Made by a program: the position numbers and the translations under genes. Of a stretch of 11,553 nucleotides of DNA, positions 1 to 6,754 are shown one piece after another. Under the pieces are notes generated by a model. That model was not told where the DNA came from. It did not search any database and saw only the letters and a list, made by a program, of their open reading frames with translations. Numbering within the stretch: the stretch's first letter is position 1; every line of letters starts with the position of its first letter. Source of the stretch: an uncultured Frankiales bacterium (lineage in GTDB: Bacteria > Actinomycetota > Actinomycetes > Mycobacteriales > SCTD01); NCBI GenBank assembly GCA_946479905.1, contig CAMLIA010000145.1, positions 1-11,553 on the forward strand, written 5' to 3'.

Positions 1-219
1 GTCGTCAGCGACAAGATGGACAAGACCGTCGTCGTCGCCGTCGAGGACCGCGTGCAGCACCCGCTGTACAAGAAGACGCTGCGCCGCACCAACAAGCTCA
101 AGGCGCACGACGAGCAGAACGCCGCCGGCGTGGGCGACCGGGTCCTCCTCATGGAGACCCGTCCGCTGTCCGCGACCAAGCGCTGGCGCATCGTCGAGAT
201 CCTGGAGAAGGCGAAATAG
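1..219 (+). CDS. rpsQ: 30S ribosomal protein S17 (3' part; start lies outside the window)
   Basis: The frame is open from the first base and ends at TAG 217-219, so this is the C-terminal ~72 residues of S17, a primary 16S rRNA-binding protein of the small subunit with an OB fold. The visible sequence shows the family core: a beta strand with [13 protein letters not shown], the segment [19 protein letters not shown], then [26 protein letters not shown] at the end. An ATG at base 16 lies inside this conserved core (SDKMDKT), so it is an internal methionine and not the true start. S17 is normally the last gene of the S10 operon, and here it is followed by a structured gap before rplN. No oddity was seen in the visible part. 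Confidence 0.96.
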   Translation, partial: VVSDKMDKTVVVAVEDRVQHPLYKKTLRRTNKLKAHDEQNAAGVGDRVLLMETRPLSATKRWRIVEILEKAK

Positions 220-223
220 CGGC

Positions 224-243
224 GAGCGAAGCGAGCTTCGCTC
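224..243 (+). terminator. Stem-loop after rpsQ, possible weak terminator or attenuator
   Basis: An 8-bp perfect stem (GAGCGAAG at 224-231 pairing with CTTCGCTC at 236-243) closes the four-base loop CGAG and is followed by only TTT. It begins five bases after the rpsQ stop, exactly at the conventional S10/spc operon boundary. The position suggests partial termination or mRNA end protection. The short T run argues against a strong intrinsic terminator. A second small stem (GCGGCC 263-268 with GGCCGC 272-277) follows. Confidence 0.45.
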
Positions 244-319
244 TTTCGCAACAACAATCAGCGCGGCCGCAGGCCGCACCACGTGGATCCGCGTCCCTCG
301 CAAGGGGGATACGGGATCC

Positions 320-326
320 GGAGGAG
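320..326 (+). promoter_or_regulatory. Ribosome binding site of rplN
   Basis: GGAGGAG sits five bases before the GTG at 332. This is what fixes the GTG as the start of L14, in agreement with the standard 122-residue family length. The site lies at the edge of a possible long imperfect hairpin formed by two GGATCC copies (285-290 and 315-320) flanking CCCT and AGGG, so the leader could partly hide the binding site. Confidence 0.7.
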
Positions 327-331
327 AAATT

Positions 332-700
332 GTGATTCAGCAGGAGTCGCGACTGCGCGTCGCCGACAACACGGGTGCGAAGGAAGTCCTCTGCATCCGG
401 GTTCTCGGCGGCTCCGCCCGTCGCTACGCCGGGATCGGCGACATCATCGTCTGCACGGTGAAGGACGCCATCCCGGGCGCGGGCGTGAAGAAGGGCGACG
501 TGGTCAAGGCCGTCGTCGTCCGCACCGTCAAGGAGCGCCGTCGCCCGGACGGCAGCTACATCCGCTTCGACGAGAACGCAGCCGTGCTCATCAAGGACGG
601 CGGTGACCCGCGGGGCACCCGCATCTTCGGGCCGGTCGGTCGCGAGCTGCGCGACAAGCGGTTCATGAAGATCATCTCGCTCGCCCCGGAGGTGCTCTAG
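332..700 (+). CDS. rplN: 50S ribosomal protein L14
   Basis: L14 is a core large-subunit protein that binds 23S rRNA and contacts L19 and the small subunit. It is also the docking site of the silencing factor RsfS in bacteria generally. The product has 122 residues, the usual length. It starts [21 protein letters not shown], carries the family signature around residues 34-50 ([18 protein letters not shown]), and ends with [19 protein letters not shown]. The GTG start is chosen for its GGAGGAG binding site and for length. It is the first gene of the spc operon, and rplX follows after two bases, so the two are almost certainly translated together. No unusual residues were seen. Confidence 0.98.
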   Translation: MIQQESRLRVADNTGAKEVLCIRVLGGSARRYAGIGDIIVCTVKDAIPGAGVKKGDVVKAVVVRTVKERRRPDGSYIRFDENAAVLIKDGGDPRGTRIFGPVGRELRDKRFMKIISLAPEVL

Positions 701-702
701 CC

Positions 703-1044
703 ATGGCCGGACTGTTCGTGAAGAAGGGCGACACCGTCCAGGTCGTCGCCGGCAAGGACAAGGGCGTGAAGGGCAAGGTCATCCTGGCCGACCCCGCCAG
801 CAGCCGGGTCCTCGTCGAGGGCGTCAACCGCATCAAGAAGCACACCCGCGTCACGCAGTCGGCGCGCGGTTCCCAGCAGGGCGGCATCGTCACGCAGGAA
901 GCCGCCGTGCACGTCAGCAACGTGCAGGTCGTGTGCCCCTCCTGCGGCAAGCCGTCCCGCATCGGCCACCGCCGCAGCGAGCCGGACGCCAACGGCAAGA
1001 CCCACAGCGTGCGCGTCTGCAAGCGCTGCGAGAAGGACATCTGA
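703..1044 (+). CDS. rplX: 50S ribosomal protein L24, zinc-ribbon form
   Basis: L24 is an early assembly-initiator protein that binds the 5' region of 23S rRNA. The product has 113 residues. An N-terminal KOW/SH3-like domain covers about residues 1-55 ([21 protein letters not shown] and [12 protein letters not shown]). A C-terminal extension carries two Cys pairs, C78-x2-C81 (CPSC) and C106-x2-C109 (CKRC), arranged as a zinc ribbon. Many bacteria have this form, while the E. coli protein lacks the cysteines. The stop TGA shares its last base with the ATG of rplE (TGATG), which implies coupled translation. It belongs to the compact rplN-rplX-rplE-rpsN run. Confidence 0.98.
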   Translation: MAGLFVKKGDTVQVVAGKDKGVKGKVILADPASSRVLVEGVNRIKKHTRVTQSARGSQQGGIVTQEAAVHVSNVQVVCPSCGKPSRIGHRRSEPDANGKTHSVRVCKRCEKDI

Positions 1045-1604
1045 TGACCACCACTGTTGAGATCCCGCGGCTCAAGGCCCGGTACCGCTCGGAGATCAAG
1101 CCGGCCCTGCAGGAGCAGTTCTCCTACGGCAACGCCATGCAGATCCCGGGCGTCGTCAAGGTCGTCGTCAACATGGGTGTCGGCGACGCCGCGAAGGACT
1201 CCAAGCTGATCGACGGTGCGCTGCGCGACCTGACGGCCATCACCGGCCAGAAGCCGCAGCTGCGGCGCGCCACCAAGTCGATCGCGCAGTTCAAGCTGCG
1301 CGAGGGCATGCCCATCGGCGCGAAGGTCACCCTGCGCGGCGACCGGATGTGGGAGTTCCTGGACCGGCTGGTCACGCTGGCGCTCCCGCGCATCCGCGAC
1401 TTCCGCGGCCTGTCGGCGTCCCAGTTCGACGGCAACGGCAACTACACCTTCGGCCTCAACGAGCAGTCGATGTTCCACGAGATCGACGTCGACAAGGTGG
1501 ACCGCACCCGCGGCATGGACATCACCGTGGTCACCACGGCGACCAACGACGACGAGGGCCGGGCGCTGCTGCGCGCTCTCGGCTTCCCGTTCAAGGAGCA
1601 GTAG
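1044..1604 (+). CDS. rplE: 50S ribosomal protein L5
   Basis: L5 binds 5S rRNA with L18 (and, where present, L25), helps to form the central protuberance, and contacts P-site tRNA. The product has 186 residues, typical of the family. The signature is clear: [10 protein letters not shown] near residues 41-50, then [20 protein letters not shown] at 69-89 and a C-terminal region with [13 protein letters not shown]. The start overlaps the rplX stop by one base, and AGAAGGA at 1031-1037 lies six bases upstream as a binding site. A longer frame reaching back to base 933 is just the out-of-frame reading of rplX. The type Z rpsN follows after two bases. Confidence 0.98.
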   Translation: MTTTVEIPRLKARYRSEIKPALQEQFSYGNAMQIPGVVKVVVNMGVGDAAKDSKLIDGALRDLTAITGQKPQLRRATKSIAQFKLREGMPIGAKVTLRGDRMWEFLDRLVTLALPRIRDFRGLSASQFDGNGNYTFGLNEQSMFHEIDVDKVDRTRGMDITVVTTATNDDEGRALLRALGFPFKEQ

Positions 1605-1606
1605 AG

Positions 1607-1792
1607 ATGGCGAAGAAGGCGCTCGTCGAGAAGGCGAACCGCAAGCCCAAGTTCCAGGTCCGCGGCTACACGCGCTGCAACCGCTGCGGGCGACCGCGGG
1701 CGGTGTTCCGCGCGTTCGGCCTCTGCCGGATCTGCTTCCGCGAGATGGCGCACGCGGGCGAGCTGCCCGGCATCACGAAGTCCTCCTGGTAA
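1607..1792 (+). CDS. rpsZ: 30S ribosomal protein S14, type Z (zinc)
   Basis: S14 packs in the head of the small subunit next to S3, S10 and S13. This is the short, 61-residue type Z form, with a zinc site made by C24-x2-C27 (CNRC) and C40-x2-C43 (CRIC). The N terminus [16 protein letters not shown] and the end [10 protein letters not shown] are characteristic. The ATG at 1607 is two bases after the rplE stop, so translation is likely coupled. Many actinobacteria also carry a zinc-free, roughly 100-residue paralogue (rpsN) expressed under zinc limitation, but none is in this window. The symbol rpsN type Z is also used for this gene. A 72-base gap follows before rpsH. Confidence 0.97.
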   Translation: MAKKALVEKANRKPKFQVRGYTRCNRCGRPRAVFRAFGLCRICFREMAHAGELPGITKSSW

Positions 1793-1864
1793 CCCCAGAA
1801 ACCCTCAACTCTTCGTCACAGGCCCTCGCGGGAACCGGGACGGGAAAGGCCTCAGGCCACCGAC

Positions 1865-2263
1865 ATGACCATGACCGACCCGATCGCGGACATGCTGACC
1901 CGCGTGCGCAACGCCAACTCGGCGTACCACGACAGCGTCTCCATGCCGCACAGCAAGATCAAGACGCACATCGCGGAGATCCTCCAGCAGGAGGGCTACA
2001 TCGCGGGCTGGAAGACCGAGGACGGTGAGAAGGGCAAGGTCCTCACCATCGACCTCAAGTACGGCCCGAACCGCGAGCGCTCCATCGCCGGTGTGCGCCG
2101 CGTCTCCAAGCCCGGCCTGCGCGTCTACGCGAAGGCCGGCAACCTCCCCAAGGTCCTCGGCGGGCTGGGTGTCGCGATCATCTCGACGTCCAGCGGCCTG
2201 CTGACCGACCGCCAGGCCAACAAGAAGGGCGTGGGTGGGGAAGTCCTCGCCTACGTCTACTAA
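1865..2263 (+). CDS. rpsH: 30S ribosomal protein S8
   Basis: S8 is a primary 16S rRNA-binding protein of the small-subunit platform. In E. coli it represses spc operon translation by binding mRNA near rplE. The product has 132 residues, the usual size. It starts [18 protein letters not shown] and carries the C-terminal family signature around residues 102-121 ([17 protein letters not shown]). A second in-frame ATG at 1871 gives a product two residues shorter and cannot be excluded, because the binding site is weak for either start. Directly upstream is a small palindrome, GGCC-TCA-GGCC (1848-1858). rplF follows after ten bases that carry its binding site, so the two should be co-translated. 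Confidence 0.98.
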   Translation: MTMTDPIADMLTRVRNANSAYHDSVSMPHSKIKTHIAEILQQEGYIAGWKTEDGEKGKVLTIDLKYGPNRERSIAGVRRVSKPGLRVYAKAGNLPKVLGGLGVAIISTSSGLLTDRQANKKGVGGEVLAYVY

Positions 2264-2268
2264 GGAGG
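2262..2268 (+). promoter_or_regulatory. Ribosome binding site of rplF overlapping the rpsH stop
   Basis: AAGGAGG, a near-perfect anti-16S match, overlaps the TAA of rpsH and ends five bases before the ATG at 2274. It picks that ATG as the start of L6 over a longer in-frame reading that reaches back to 2235 within rpsH. Confidence 0.75.
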
Positions 2269-2273
2269 CCCTG

Positions 2274-2810
2274 ATGTCGAGAATCGGCAGGCTGGCCATC
2301 CCCGTGCCCTCGGGCGTCGAGATCACCATCGACGGCCAGGACATCACGGTGAAGGGCCCGAAGGGCACGCTGAGCCACACCGTCTCCGAGCCCATCCGCA
2401 TCGAGCAGGGTGACGGTGTCCTCAACGTCACCCGCCCCGACGACGAGCGCGCGAGCCGCAGCCTGCACGGGCTGACCCGCTCGCTGGTCAACAACATGGT
2501 CGTCGGTGTCACCACCGGCTACGAGAAGCCGATGGAGATCCGCGGCGTCGGCTACCGCGTGGCCGCCAAGGGCTCGGACCTCGAGTTCGCCCTCGGCTAC
2601 AGCCATCCGGTGCCCGTCTCGGCGCCGGAGGGCATCACCTTCGAGGTGCAGTCCCCGACGAAGTTCGTCGTGAAGGGCATCGACAAGCAGAAGGTCGGCG
2701 AGGTCGCCGCCAACATCCGCAAGCTGCGCAAGCCCGACCCCTACAAGGGCAAGGGCGTCCGCTACGAGGGCGAGCAGATCAAGCTCAAGGTCGGGAAGAC
2801 GGGTAAGTAA
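2274..2810 (+). CDS. rplF: 50S ribosomal protein L6
   Basis: L6 binds 23S rRNA near the factor-binding centre and the sarcin-ricin loop. The product has 178 residues, as expected, built from two similar alpha/beta halves. The start is [20 protein letters not shown], and the C-terminal family signature [14 protein letters not shown] lies at about residues 154-167. The start is set by the strong AAGGAGG site. The stop TAA shares one base with the ATG of rplR (TAATG at 2808-2812), a typical re-initiation junction. No deviation from the family was noticed. Confidence 0.98.
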   Translation: MSRIGRLAIPVPSGVEITIDGQDITVKGPKGTLSHTVSEPIRIEQGDGVLNVTRPDDERASRSLHGLTRSLVNNMVVGVTTGYEKPMEIRGVGYRVAAKGSDLEFALGYSHPVPVSAPEGITFEVQSPTKFVVKGIDKQKVGEVAANIRKLRKPDPYKGKGVRYEGEQIKLKVGKTGK

Positions 2811-3175
2811 TGGCTGACATCTCGACCAAGCGCCGCCTCGGGAAGGCCCGACGGCACTTCCGCATCCGCAAGAAGGTCCGCGGCACCGCAAGCCGTCCGC
2901 GCCTCGTGGTGACCCGCTCCTCGCGGCACATCACCGCCCAGGTCGTGGACGACCTCGCCGGCCACACGCTGGCCAGCGCGTCGACGCTCGACGCCACGAT
3001 CCGTGGCGGGGACGGCGACAAGACCGCGCAGGCCAAGAAGGTCGGCGCCCTGGTCGCCGAGCGCGCCAAGGCGGCCGGCATCGACAAGGTCGTCTTCGAC
3101 CGCGGTGGCAACGCCTACGCCGGCCGGATCGCGGCCCTGGCCGACAGCGCCCGCGAGAACGGCCTGGAGTTCTGA
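2810..3175 (+). CDS. rplR: 50S ribosomal protein L18
   Basis: L18 is the main 5S rRNA-binding protein of the central protuberance and works with L5. The product has 121 residues, normal for the family. A basic N-terminal tail ([31 protein letters not shown]) precedes the alpha/beta core with HITAQVVDD and the conserved end [28 protein letters not shown]. The start overlaps the rplF stop by one base. The TGA stop in turn overlaps a tiny ATG frame (3175-3210) that leads directly onto the rpsE start, which is an unusual junction described separately. Confidence 0.98.
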   Translation: MADISTKRRLGKARRHFRIRKKVRGTASRPRLVVTRSSRHITAQVVDDLAGHTLASASTLDATIRGGDGDKTAQAKKVGALVAERAKAAGIDKVVFDRGGNAYAGRIAALADSARENGLEF

Positions 3176-3210
3176 TGACGTGCACGACTGACAAGAAGAG
3201 GAACATCTGA
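3175..3210 (+). other. Possible 11-codon bridging mini-ORF between rplR and rpsE
   Basis: ATG at 3175-3177 overlaps the last base of the rplR stop (TGATG), and TGA at 3208-3210 overlaps the first base of the rpsE ATG (again TGATG). The reading [11 protein letters not shown] has no recognisable similarity. The purine-rich AAGAAGAGGAA inside it also serves as the rpsE binding site. It could keep ribosomes moving across the 34-base gap by termination and re-initiation, or be chance. There is no evidence that the peptide matters. Confidence 0.25.
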
Positions 3211-3866
3211 TGCCCGGACAGCAGCGCCGAGGCGGGACTGGTCCCGCACAGGGCGGCGACCGTCAGGGTGGCCGTGACGGCGGCCGCGGAGGCCGTGACG
3301 GCGGTCGTGGTGGCGCGCCCGAGAAGAGCGCCCACATCGAGCGCGTCGTCGCGATCAACCGCGTCGCCAAGGTCGTGAAGGGTGGTCGTCGCTTCAGCTT
3401 CACCGCCCTCGTGGTCGTCGGTGACGGCGACGGCCAGGTCGGCGTCGGCTACGGCAAGGCCAAGGAGGTGCCCGCCGCCATCGCGAAGGGCGTCGAGGAG
3501 GCCAAGAAGCACTTCTTCCGCGTCCCGCGGATCGGTGCGACCATCCCGCACCCGATCCAGGGCGAGGCGGCCGCCGGTGTCGTGCTCCTCAAGCCGGCCA
3601 GCCCCGGTACCGGCGTCATCGCCGGTGGCCCGGTGCGTGCCGTGCTCGAGTGCGCCGGCATCCACGACGTGCTCAGCAAGTCGCTCGGGTCCTCCAACCC
3701 GATCAACATCGTCCACGCGACCGTCGCGGCCCTCAAGGGCCTCGTGCGTCCCGAGGAGATCGCGGCCCGCCGCGGCCTGCCCCTCGAGGACGTCGCGCCG
3801 GCCGCCATGCTCCGGGCCCGGGCCGCAGCGGCTGCTGCGGCTCCCGCGCCCGCCGTCGGAGGCTGA
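3210..3866 (+). CDS. rpsE: 30S ribosomal protein S5 with Gly/Arg-rich N-terminal extension
   Basis: S5 lies at the mRNA entry side of the small subunit with S3 and S4 and affects decoding accuracy. The product has 218 residues, against about 167 in E. coli. The extra length is a Gly/Arg/Asp-rich N terminus (residues 1-35) and an Ala-rich C-terminal tail ([13 protein letters not shown]). The core starts near [22 protein letters not shown], the double-stranded-RNA-binding fold. It continues with [15 protein letters not shown] and the second domain [22 protein letters not shown]-terminal extensions of this kind are usual for actinobacterial S5. Here the extension includes a 21-base duplication encoding GRDGGRG twice. 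The rpmD binding site lies inside its last codons. Confidence 0.98.
   Translation: MPGQQRRGGTGPAQGGDRQGGRDGGRGGRDGGRGGAPEKSAHIERVVAINRVAKVVKGGRRFSFTALVVVGDGDGQVGVGYGKAKEVPAAIAKGVEEAKKHFFRVPRIGATIPHPIQGEAAAGVVLLKPASPGTGVIAGGPVRAVLECAGIHDVLSKSLGSSNPINIVHATVAALKGLVRPEEIAARRGLPLEDVAPAAMLRARAAAAAAAPAPAVGG
3270..3311 (+). repeat. Two tandem 21-base units inside rpsE
   Basis: The units 3270-3290 and 3291-3311 share their first 14 bases (GGCCGTGACGGCGG) and differ at a few later sites. Each encodes GRDGGRG (residues 21-34 of S5). Synonymous differences in the second half (CGC/CGT, GGA/GGT) suggest the duplication is not recent or is kept by selection on protein sequence. Confidence 0.7.
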
Positions 3867-3868
3867 TC

Positions 3869-4051
3869 ATGGGCCGTCTCAAGGTCACGCAGACCCGGTC
3901 GGGGATCGGGGGCAAGCAGAACCAGCGCGACACGCTGCGGACGCTCGGCCTCAAGCGCATCAACGACACCGTCGTCAAGGAGGACCGCCCCGAGATCCGC
4001 GGGATGGTCAACACGGTCACGCACCTCGTGTCCGTCGAGGAGGTCGAGTAA
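3869..4051 (+). CDS. rpmD: 50S ribosomal protein L30
   Basis: L30 is a small protein that binds 23S rRNA and is absent from some bacterial lineages. The product has 60 residues, the normal size. The start is [28 protein letters not shown], with the family motif in the middle ([12 protein letters not shown]) and the end [16 protein letters not shown]. The ATG is supported by GGAGG at 3858-3862, six bases upstream and inside the last rpsE codons. It sits between rpsE and rplO in the usual spc order, with gaps of two and three bases, so it is clearly part of the same transcript. Confidence 0.97.
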   Translation: MGRLKVTQTRSGIGGKQNQRDTLRTLGLKRINDTVVKEDRPEIRGMVNTVTHLVSVEEVE

Positions 4052-4054
4052 CCG

Positions 4055-4528
4055 ATGAGTGACTCCCCGCAGAAGTCCATGAACGGTTCACCGTTGAAGG
4101 TCCACCACCTCCGTCCGGCTCCTGGCGCCAAGACCGCCAAGACCCGCGTCGGCCGTGGTGAGGCCAGCAAGGGCAAGACCGCCGGCCGTGGCACCAAGGG
4201 CACCAAGGCCCGCTACCAGGTGCCGGCCGCCTTCGAGGGCGGGCAGATGCCGCTGCACATGCGGCTGCCCAAGCTCAAGGGCTTCAAGAACCGGTTCCGC
4301 ACCGAGTACCAGGTCGTCAACCTCGACAAGATCGCCGAGCGCTTCCCGCAGGGTGGGACGATCGGTGTCGAGGAGCTCGTCGCCAAGGGCCTGGTCCGCG
4401 ACAACAGCCTCGTCAAGGTGCTCGGCGGTGGTGATCTTGCCGTCAAGCTCGAGGTGACCGCACACGCCTTCTCGGCCACCGCCAAGGAGAAGATCGCCGC
4501 TGCTGGTGGGACCGCCACCCAGCTGTAG
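4055..4528 (+). CDS. rplO: 50S ribosomal protein L15
   Basis: L15 is an assembly protein that bridges several 23S rRNA domains with a long basic N-terminal arm. The product has 157 residues from the first ATG. The conserved part begins at [24 protein letters not shown] (from residue 13), followed by the Gly/Lys-rich arm ([14 protein letters not shown]) and the globular C-terminal domain. About ten residues precede the usual start. A GAGGAGG site (4037-4043) favours the ATG at 4055 despite a longish gap of 11 bases, and an in-frame ATG at 4079 is a weaker alternative. It is the last ribosomal gene before a large stem-loop, so it probably ends the spc transcript. Confidence 0.97.
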   Translation: MSDSPQKSMNGSPLKVHHLRPAPGAKTAKTRVGRGEASKGKTAGRGTKGTKARYQVPAAFEGGQMPLHMRLPKLKGFKNRFRTEYQVVNLDKIAERFPQGGTIGVEELVAKGLVRDNSLVKVLGGGDLAVKLEVTAHAFSATAKEKIAAAGGTATQL

Positions 4529-4540
4529 CGCACGCTCGTC

Positions 4541-4579
4541 AGGGCCGTCGTGCTCCCCGCGAGGGGAGGCGACGGCCCT
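4541..4579 (+). terminator. Strong two-segment stem-loop after rplO
   Basis: AGGGCCGTCG (4541-4550) pairs with CGACGGCCCT (4570-4579) in a perfect 10-bp stem. After a small internal bulge (TG against G), CTCCCC (4553-4558) pairs with GGGGAG (4563-4568) and closes a GCGA loop, a GNRA-type tetraloop. There is no T run, which is common for actinobacterial terminators. It begins 12 bases after the rplO stop and lies upstream of a candidate secY promoter, so it very likely ends or attenuates the ribosomal transcript. Confidence 0.75.
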
Positions 4580-4613
4580 CGGTCGCTCCGGCGCTGCCAG
4601 CGGGACCGGCTGT

Positions 4614-4619
4614 TAGAGT
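4614..4619 (+). promoter_or_regulatory. Candidate -10 box of a secY-adk-map promoter
   Basis: TAGAGT fits the actinobacterial TANNNT -10 pattern and is preceded by TGT, somewhat like an extended -10. I see no convincing -35 at the right distance, so the call rests on the -10 and on its position just after the rplO stem-loop and 160 bases before secY. Confidence 0.45.
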
Positions 4620-4781
4620 GCCGCGGGACGGGCTGACACCGTCATCCCAGCGTGCACGCCGGCCCCACCCGGCACCGTGTGACCAGCTCGACCGCCCCTC
4701 ACCCCACCTCACCCGTAGCCCGCCCGCGACCGTCACAGCGACCCGGAACGCCCCCCACGGACCGGATGCCAGGAGGACCCC
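4620..4781 (+). promoter_or_regulatory. C-rich, G-poor leader of secY
   Basis: This untranslated stretch between the candidate promoter and the secY start is strongly biased. In 4681-4740 I count 33 C against 12 G, and 4691-4710 holds 14 C and one G. Such C-over-G bubbles are typical of Rho-loading regions, but this may also simply be an open leader. It ends with AGGAGG at 4771-4776, the secY binding site. No stable hairpin or known riboswitch was recognised. Confidence 0.35.
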
Positions 4782-6074
4782 GTGCTCACCGCTTTCGTCC
4801 GGGCCTTCCGCACGCCCGACCTCCGGCGGAAGCTGCTCTTCACGCTGGCGATGATCGGCGTCTACCGCCTCGGGTCGGTCGTTCCCGGCCCGGGCGTCTC
4901 CTACGTCGCCATCCAGACCTGCCTGGACCAGGTCAAGGACAAGAGCCTGTACGGCCTGATCAACCTGTTCAGCGGCGGCGCGCTGCTCAAGCTCAGCGTG
5001 TTCGCGCTCGGGATCATGCCCTACATCACGAGCTCCATCATCATCCAGCTGCTCATCGTGGTCATCCCGCGACTGGAGACGCTGAAGGAGGAGGGGCAGT
5101 CCGGCCAGGCGAAGCTCACGCAGTACACCCGCTACCTCACGGTGGCGCTGGCCATCCTGCAGTCGACCGGCATCGTGGCGCTGGCCCGCTCCGGCAACCT
5201 CATCCAGGGCTGCAACGAGAAGATCATCCCGGACGAGTCGATCTTCAAGATCAGCGTGCTCGTCATCACGCTGACGGCCGGCACCGCCGTCATCATGTGG
5301 CTGGGGGAGCTGGTCACCGACAGGGGCGTCGGGAACGGCATGTCGGTCCTGATCTTCACCTCGATCATCTCCTCCATGCCGTCCCAGGGGACAGGCATCG
5401 CCCGCTCCACCAACGGCGGGTTCAAGCTCACCGGCGTCATCCTGCTCGCCATCGTCGTGATCACCCTGGTCGTGTTCGTCGAGCAGGCGCAGCGGCGGGT
5501 GCCGGTGCAGTACGCCAAGCGGATGATCGGCCGCCGGATGTACGGCGGGACGAGCACCTACATCCCGCTCAAGGTCAACCAGGCCGGCGTCATCCCGGTC
5601 ATCTTCGCCAGCTCGCTGCTGTACCTCCCGCAGCTGCTCAGCCAGGTCTGGACGAACGAGACGTTCACCAAGTACGTCAACCGGTACCTCGTGCGCGGCG
5701 ACCACCCGATCTACCTGGCGATCTACTTCGGGCTGATCATCTTCTTCACCTACTTCTACGTCGCGATCACGTTCAACCCGGTCGAGGTCGCCGACAACAT
5801 GAAGAAGTACGGCGGCTTCGTGCCCGGCATCCGTCCGGGTCGGGCGACCGCCGAGTACCTCGACTACATCCTGTCGCGCGTGACCAGCTTCGGCGCCCTC
5901 TACCTCGGGCTCGTGGCGGTGCTGCCGCTGCTGCTGTTCAACCTGACCGCGGGTGCGAACCGGCTCCCCTTCGGCGGCACAGCTGTGCTCATCGTGGTCG
6001 GTGTCGGCCTCGAGACGGTGAAGCAGATCGAGAGCCAGCTGATGCTGCGCAACTACGAGGGCTTCCTCCGATGA
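4782..6074 (+). CDS. secY: Protein translocase channel subunit SecY
   Basis: SecY forms the membrane pore of the Sec translocon with SecE and SecG and is driven by SecA or by the translating ribosome. The product has 430 residues with ten hydrophobic segments at roughly 18-36, 69-95, 117-135, 157-175, 183-199, 217-234, 268-287, 309-331, 368-387 and 398-411. Family signatures are present: GGALLKLSVFALGIMPYITS (65-84) and GELVTDRGVGNGMSVLIF (175-192). The basic cytoplasmic loop QRRVPVQYAKR lies between segments 6 and 7, and ETVKQIESQLMLRNYEGF is at the C terminus. The GTG start is fixed by AGGAGG five bases upstream. The stop overlaps a tiny ATG frame that leads to adk. Confidence 0.98.
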   Translation: MLTAFVRAFRTPDLRRKLLFTLAMIGVYRLGSVVPGPGVSYVAIQTCLDQVKDKSLYGLINLFSGGALLKLSVFALGIMPYITSSIIIQLLIVVIPRLETLKEEGQSGQAKLTQYTRYLTVALAILQSTGIVALARSGNLIQGCNEKIIPDESIFKISVLVITLTAGTAVIMWLGELVTDRGVGNGMSVLIFTSIISSMPSQGTGIARSTNGGFKLTGVILLAIVVITLVVFVEQAQRRVPVQYAKRMIGRRMYGGTSTYIPLKVNQAGVIPVIFASSLLYLPQLLSQVWTNETFTKYVNRYLVRGDHPIYLAIYFGLIIFFTYFYVAITFNPVEVADNMKKYGGFVPGIRPGRATAEYLDYILSRVTSFGALYLGLVAVLPLLLFNLTAGANRLPFGGTAVLIVVGVGLETVKQIESQLMLRNYEGFLR

Positions 6075-6094
6075 CGCTGCGCTGGGGTCACTAG
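6071..6094 (+). other. Seven-codon mini-ORF bridging secY and adk, in frame with adk
   Basis: ATG at 6071 overlaps the secY stop (ATGA), and its frame (MTLRWGH) closes with TAG at 6092-6094, directly touching the GTG of adk. It is in the same frame as adk, so only this TAG separates the two readings. It may pass ribosomes from secY to adk, be a relic of an earlier adk start, or be chance. Confidence 0.25.
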
Positions 6095-6754
6095 GTGCGC
6101 CTCGTCCTGGTCGGTCCCCCCGGAGCAGGTAAGGGGACGCAGGCCCAGTTCATCGCGGAGCACCTGCTGGTCCCCAAGATCTCGACGGGGGACATCTTCC
6201 GCGCCAACGTCGGCCAGGGCACCGAGCTGGGGCTGCTCGCCAAGAGCTACATGGACCGCGGCGACCTGGTCCCGGACGACGTCACGATCGACATGGTGCG
6301 GCTCCGGCTGGCCGAGTCCGACGCGGTGACAGGGTTCCTGCTCGACGGGTTCCCCCGCACGGTGCCGCAGGCGCAGACGCTCGACGACATGCTCGCCGAG
6401 GCGGGCGTCAAGCTCGACGTGGTGCTGGAGCTGGTCGTCGAGAAGGACGAGGTGATCCGGCGGCTGTCGGGTCGTCGTACCTGCCGCACCTGCAACCACA
6501 TCTGGCACGTGGAGTTCGACCCGCCCGGCGAGGACGGCGTCTGCGACCTCGACGGCGGCGAGCTCTACCAGCGCGACGACGACAAGCCGGAGACGATCGC
6601 CAACCGGCTCGAGGTCTACGACAAGGACACGGCGCCGCTCGTCAACTACTACGCCGAGCGCGGTCTGCTCATCGGCGTCGACGCGACCGGACCGGTCGAC
6701 GACGTCACGCAGCGCGCCATCGACGCGCTGCGGCCGCTCCAGCACGGTGAGTGA
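6095..6754 (+). CDS. adk: Adenylate kinase, long form with zinc-binding lid
   Basis: Adk converts ATP and AMP to two ADP in the cytosol. The product has 219 residues. The P-loop [10 protein letters not shown] is at 7-16, followed by the AMP-binding segment STGDIFR (30-36), the DGFPRT motif (84-89), and a lid domain from about 126 to 160. The lid holds C130-x2-C133 and C150-x2-D153, the same four positions that bind zinc in the Bacillus subtilis enzyme, so a structural zinc is likely. Mycobacterial Adk is a short form without this lid; this one is the long form. The GTG start gives the standard [14 protein letters not shown] beginning. The stop overlaps the map start by eight bases. Confidence 0.98.
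   Translation: MRLVLVGPPGAGKGTQAQFIAEHLLVPKISTGDIFRANVGQGTELGLLAKSYMDRGDLVPDDVTIDMVRLRLAESDAVTGFLLDGFPRTVPQAQTLDDMLAEAGVKLDVVLELVVEKDEVIRRLSGRRTCRTCNHIWHVEFDPPGEDGVCDLDGGELYQRDDDKPETIANRLEVYDKDTAPLVNYYAERGLLIGVDATGPVDDVTQRAIDALRPLQHGE

Noticed and set aside
1848..1858. GGCC-TCA-GGCC palindrome before rpsH as a terminator
   Set aside because: Four pairs with a three-base loop six bases before a start codon is too small to terminate and has no T run.
4539..5705. Long minus-strand frame opposite secY
   Set aside because: It is antisense to conserved SecY and its protein is repetitive in Asp, Arg and His, so it is not a credible gene.
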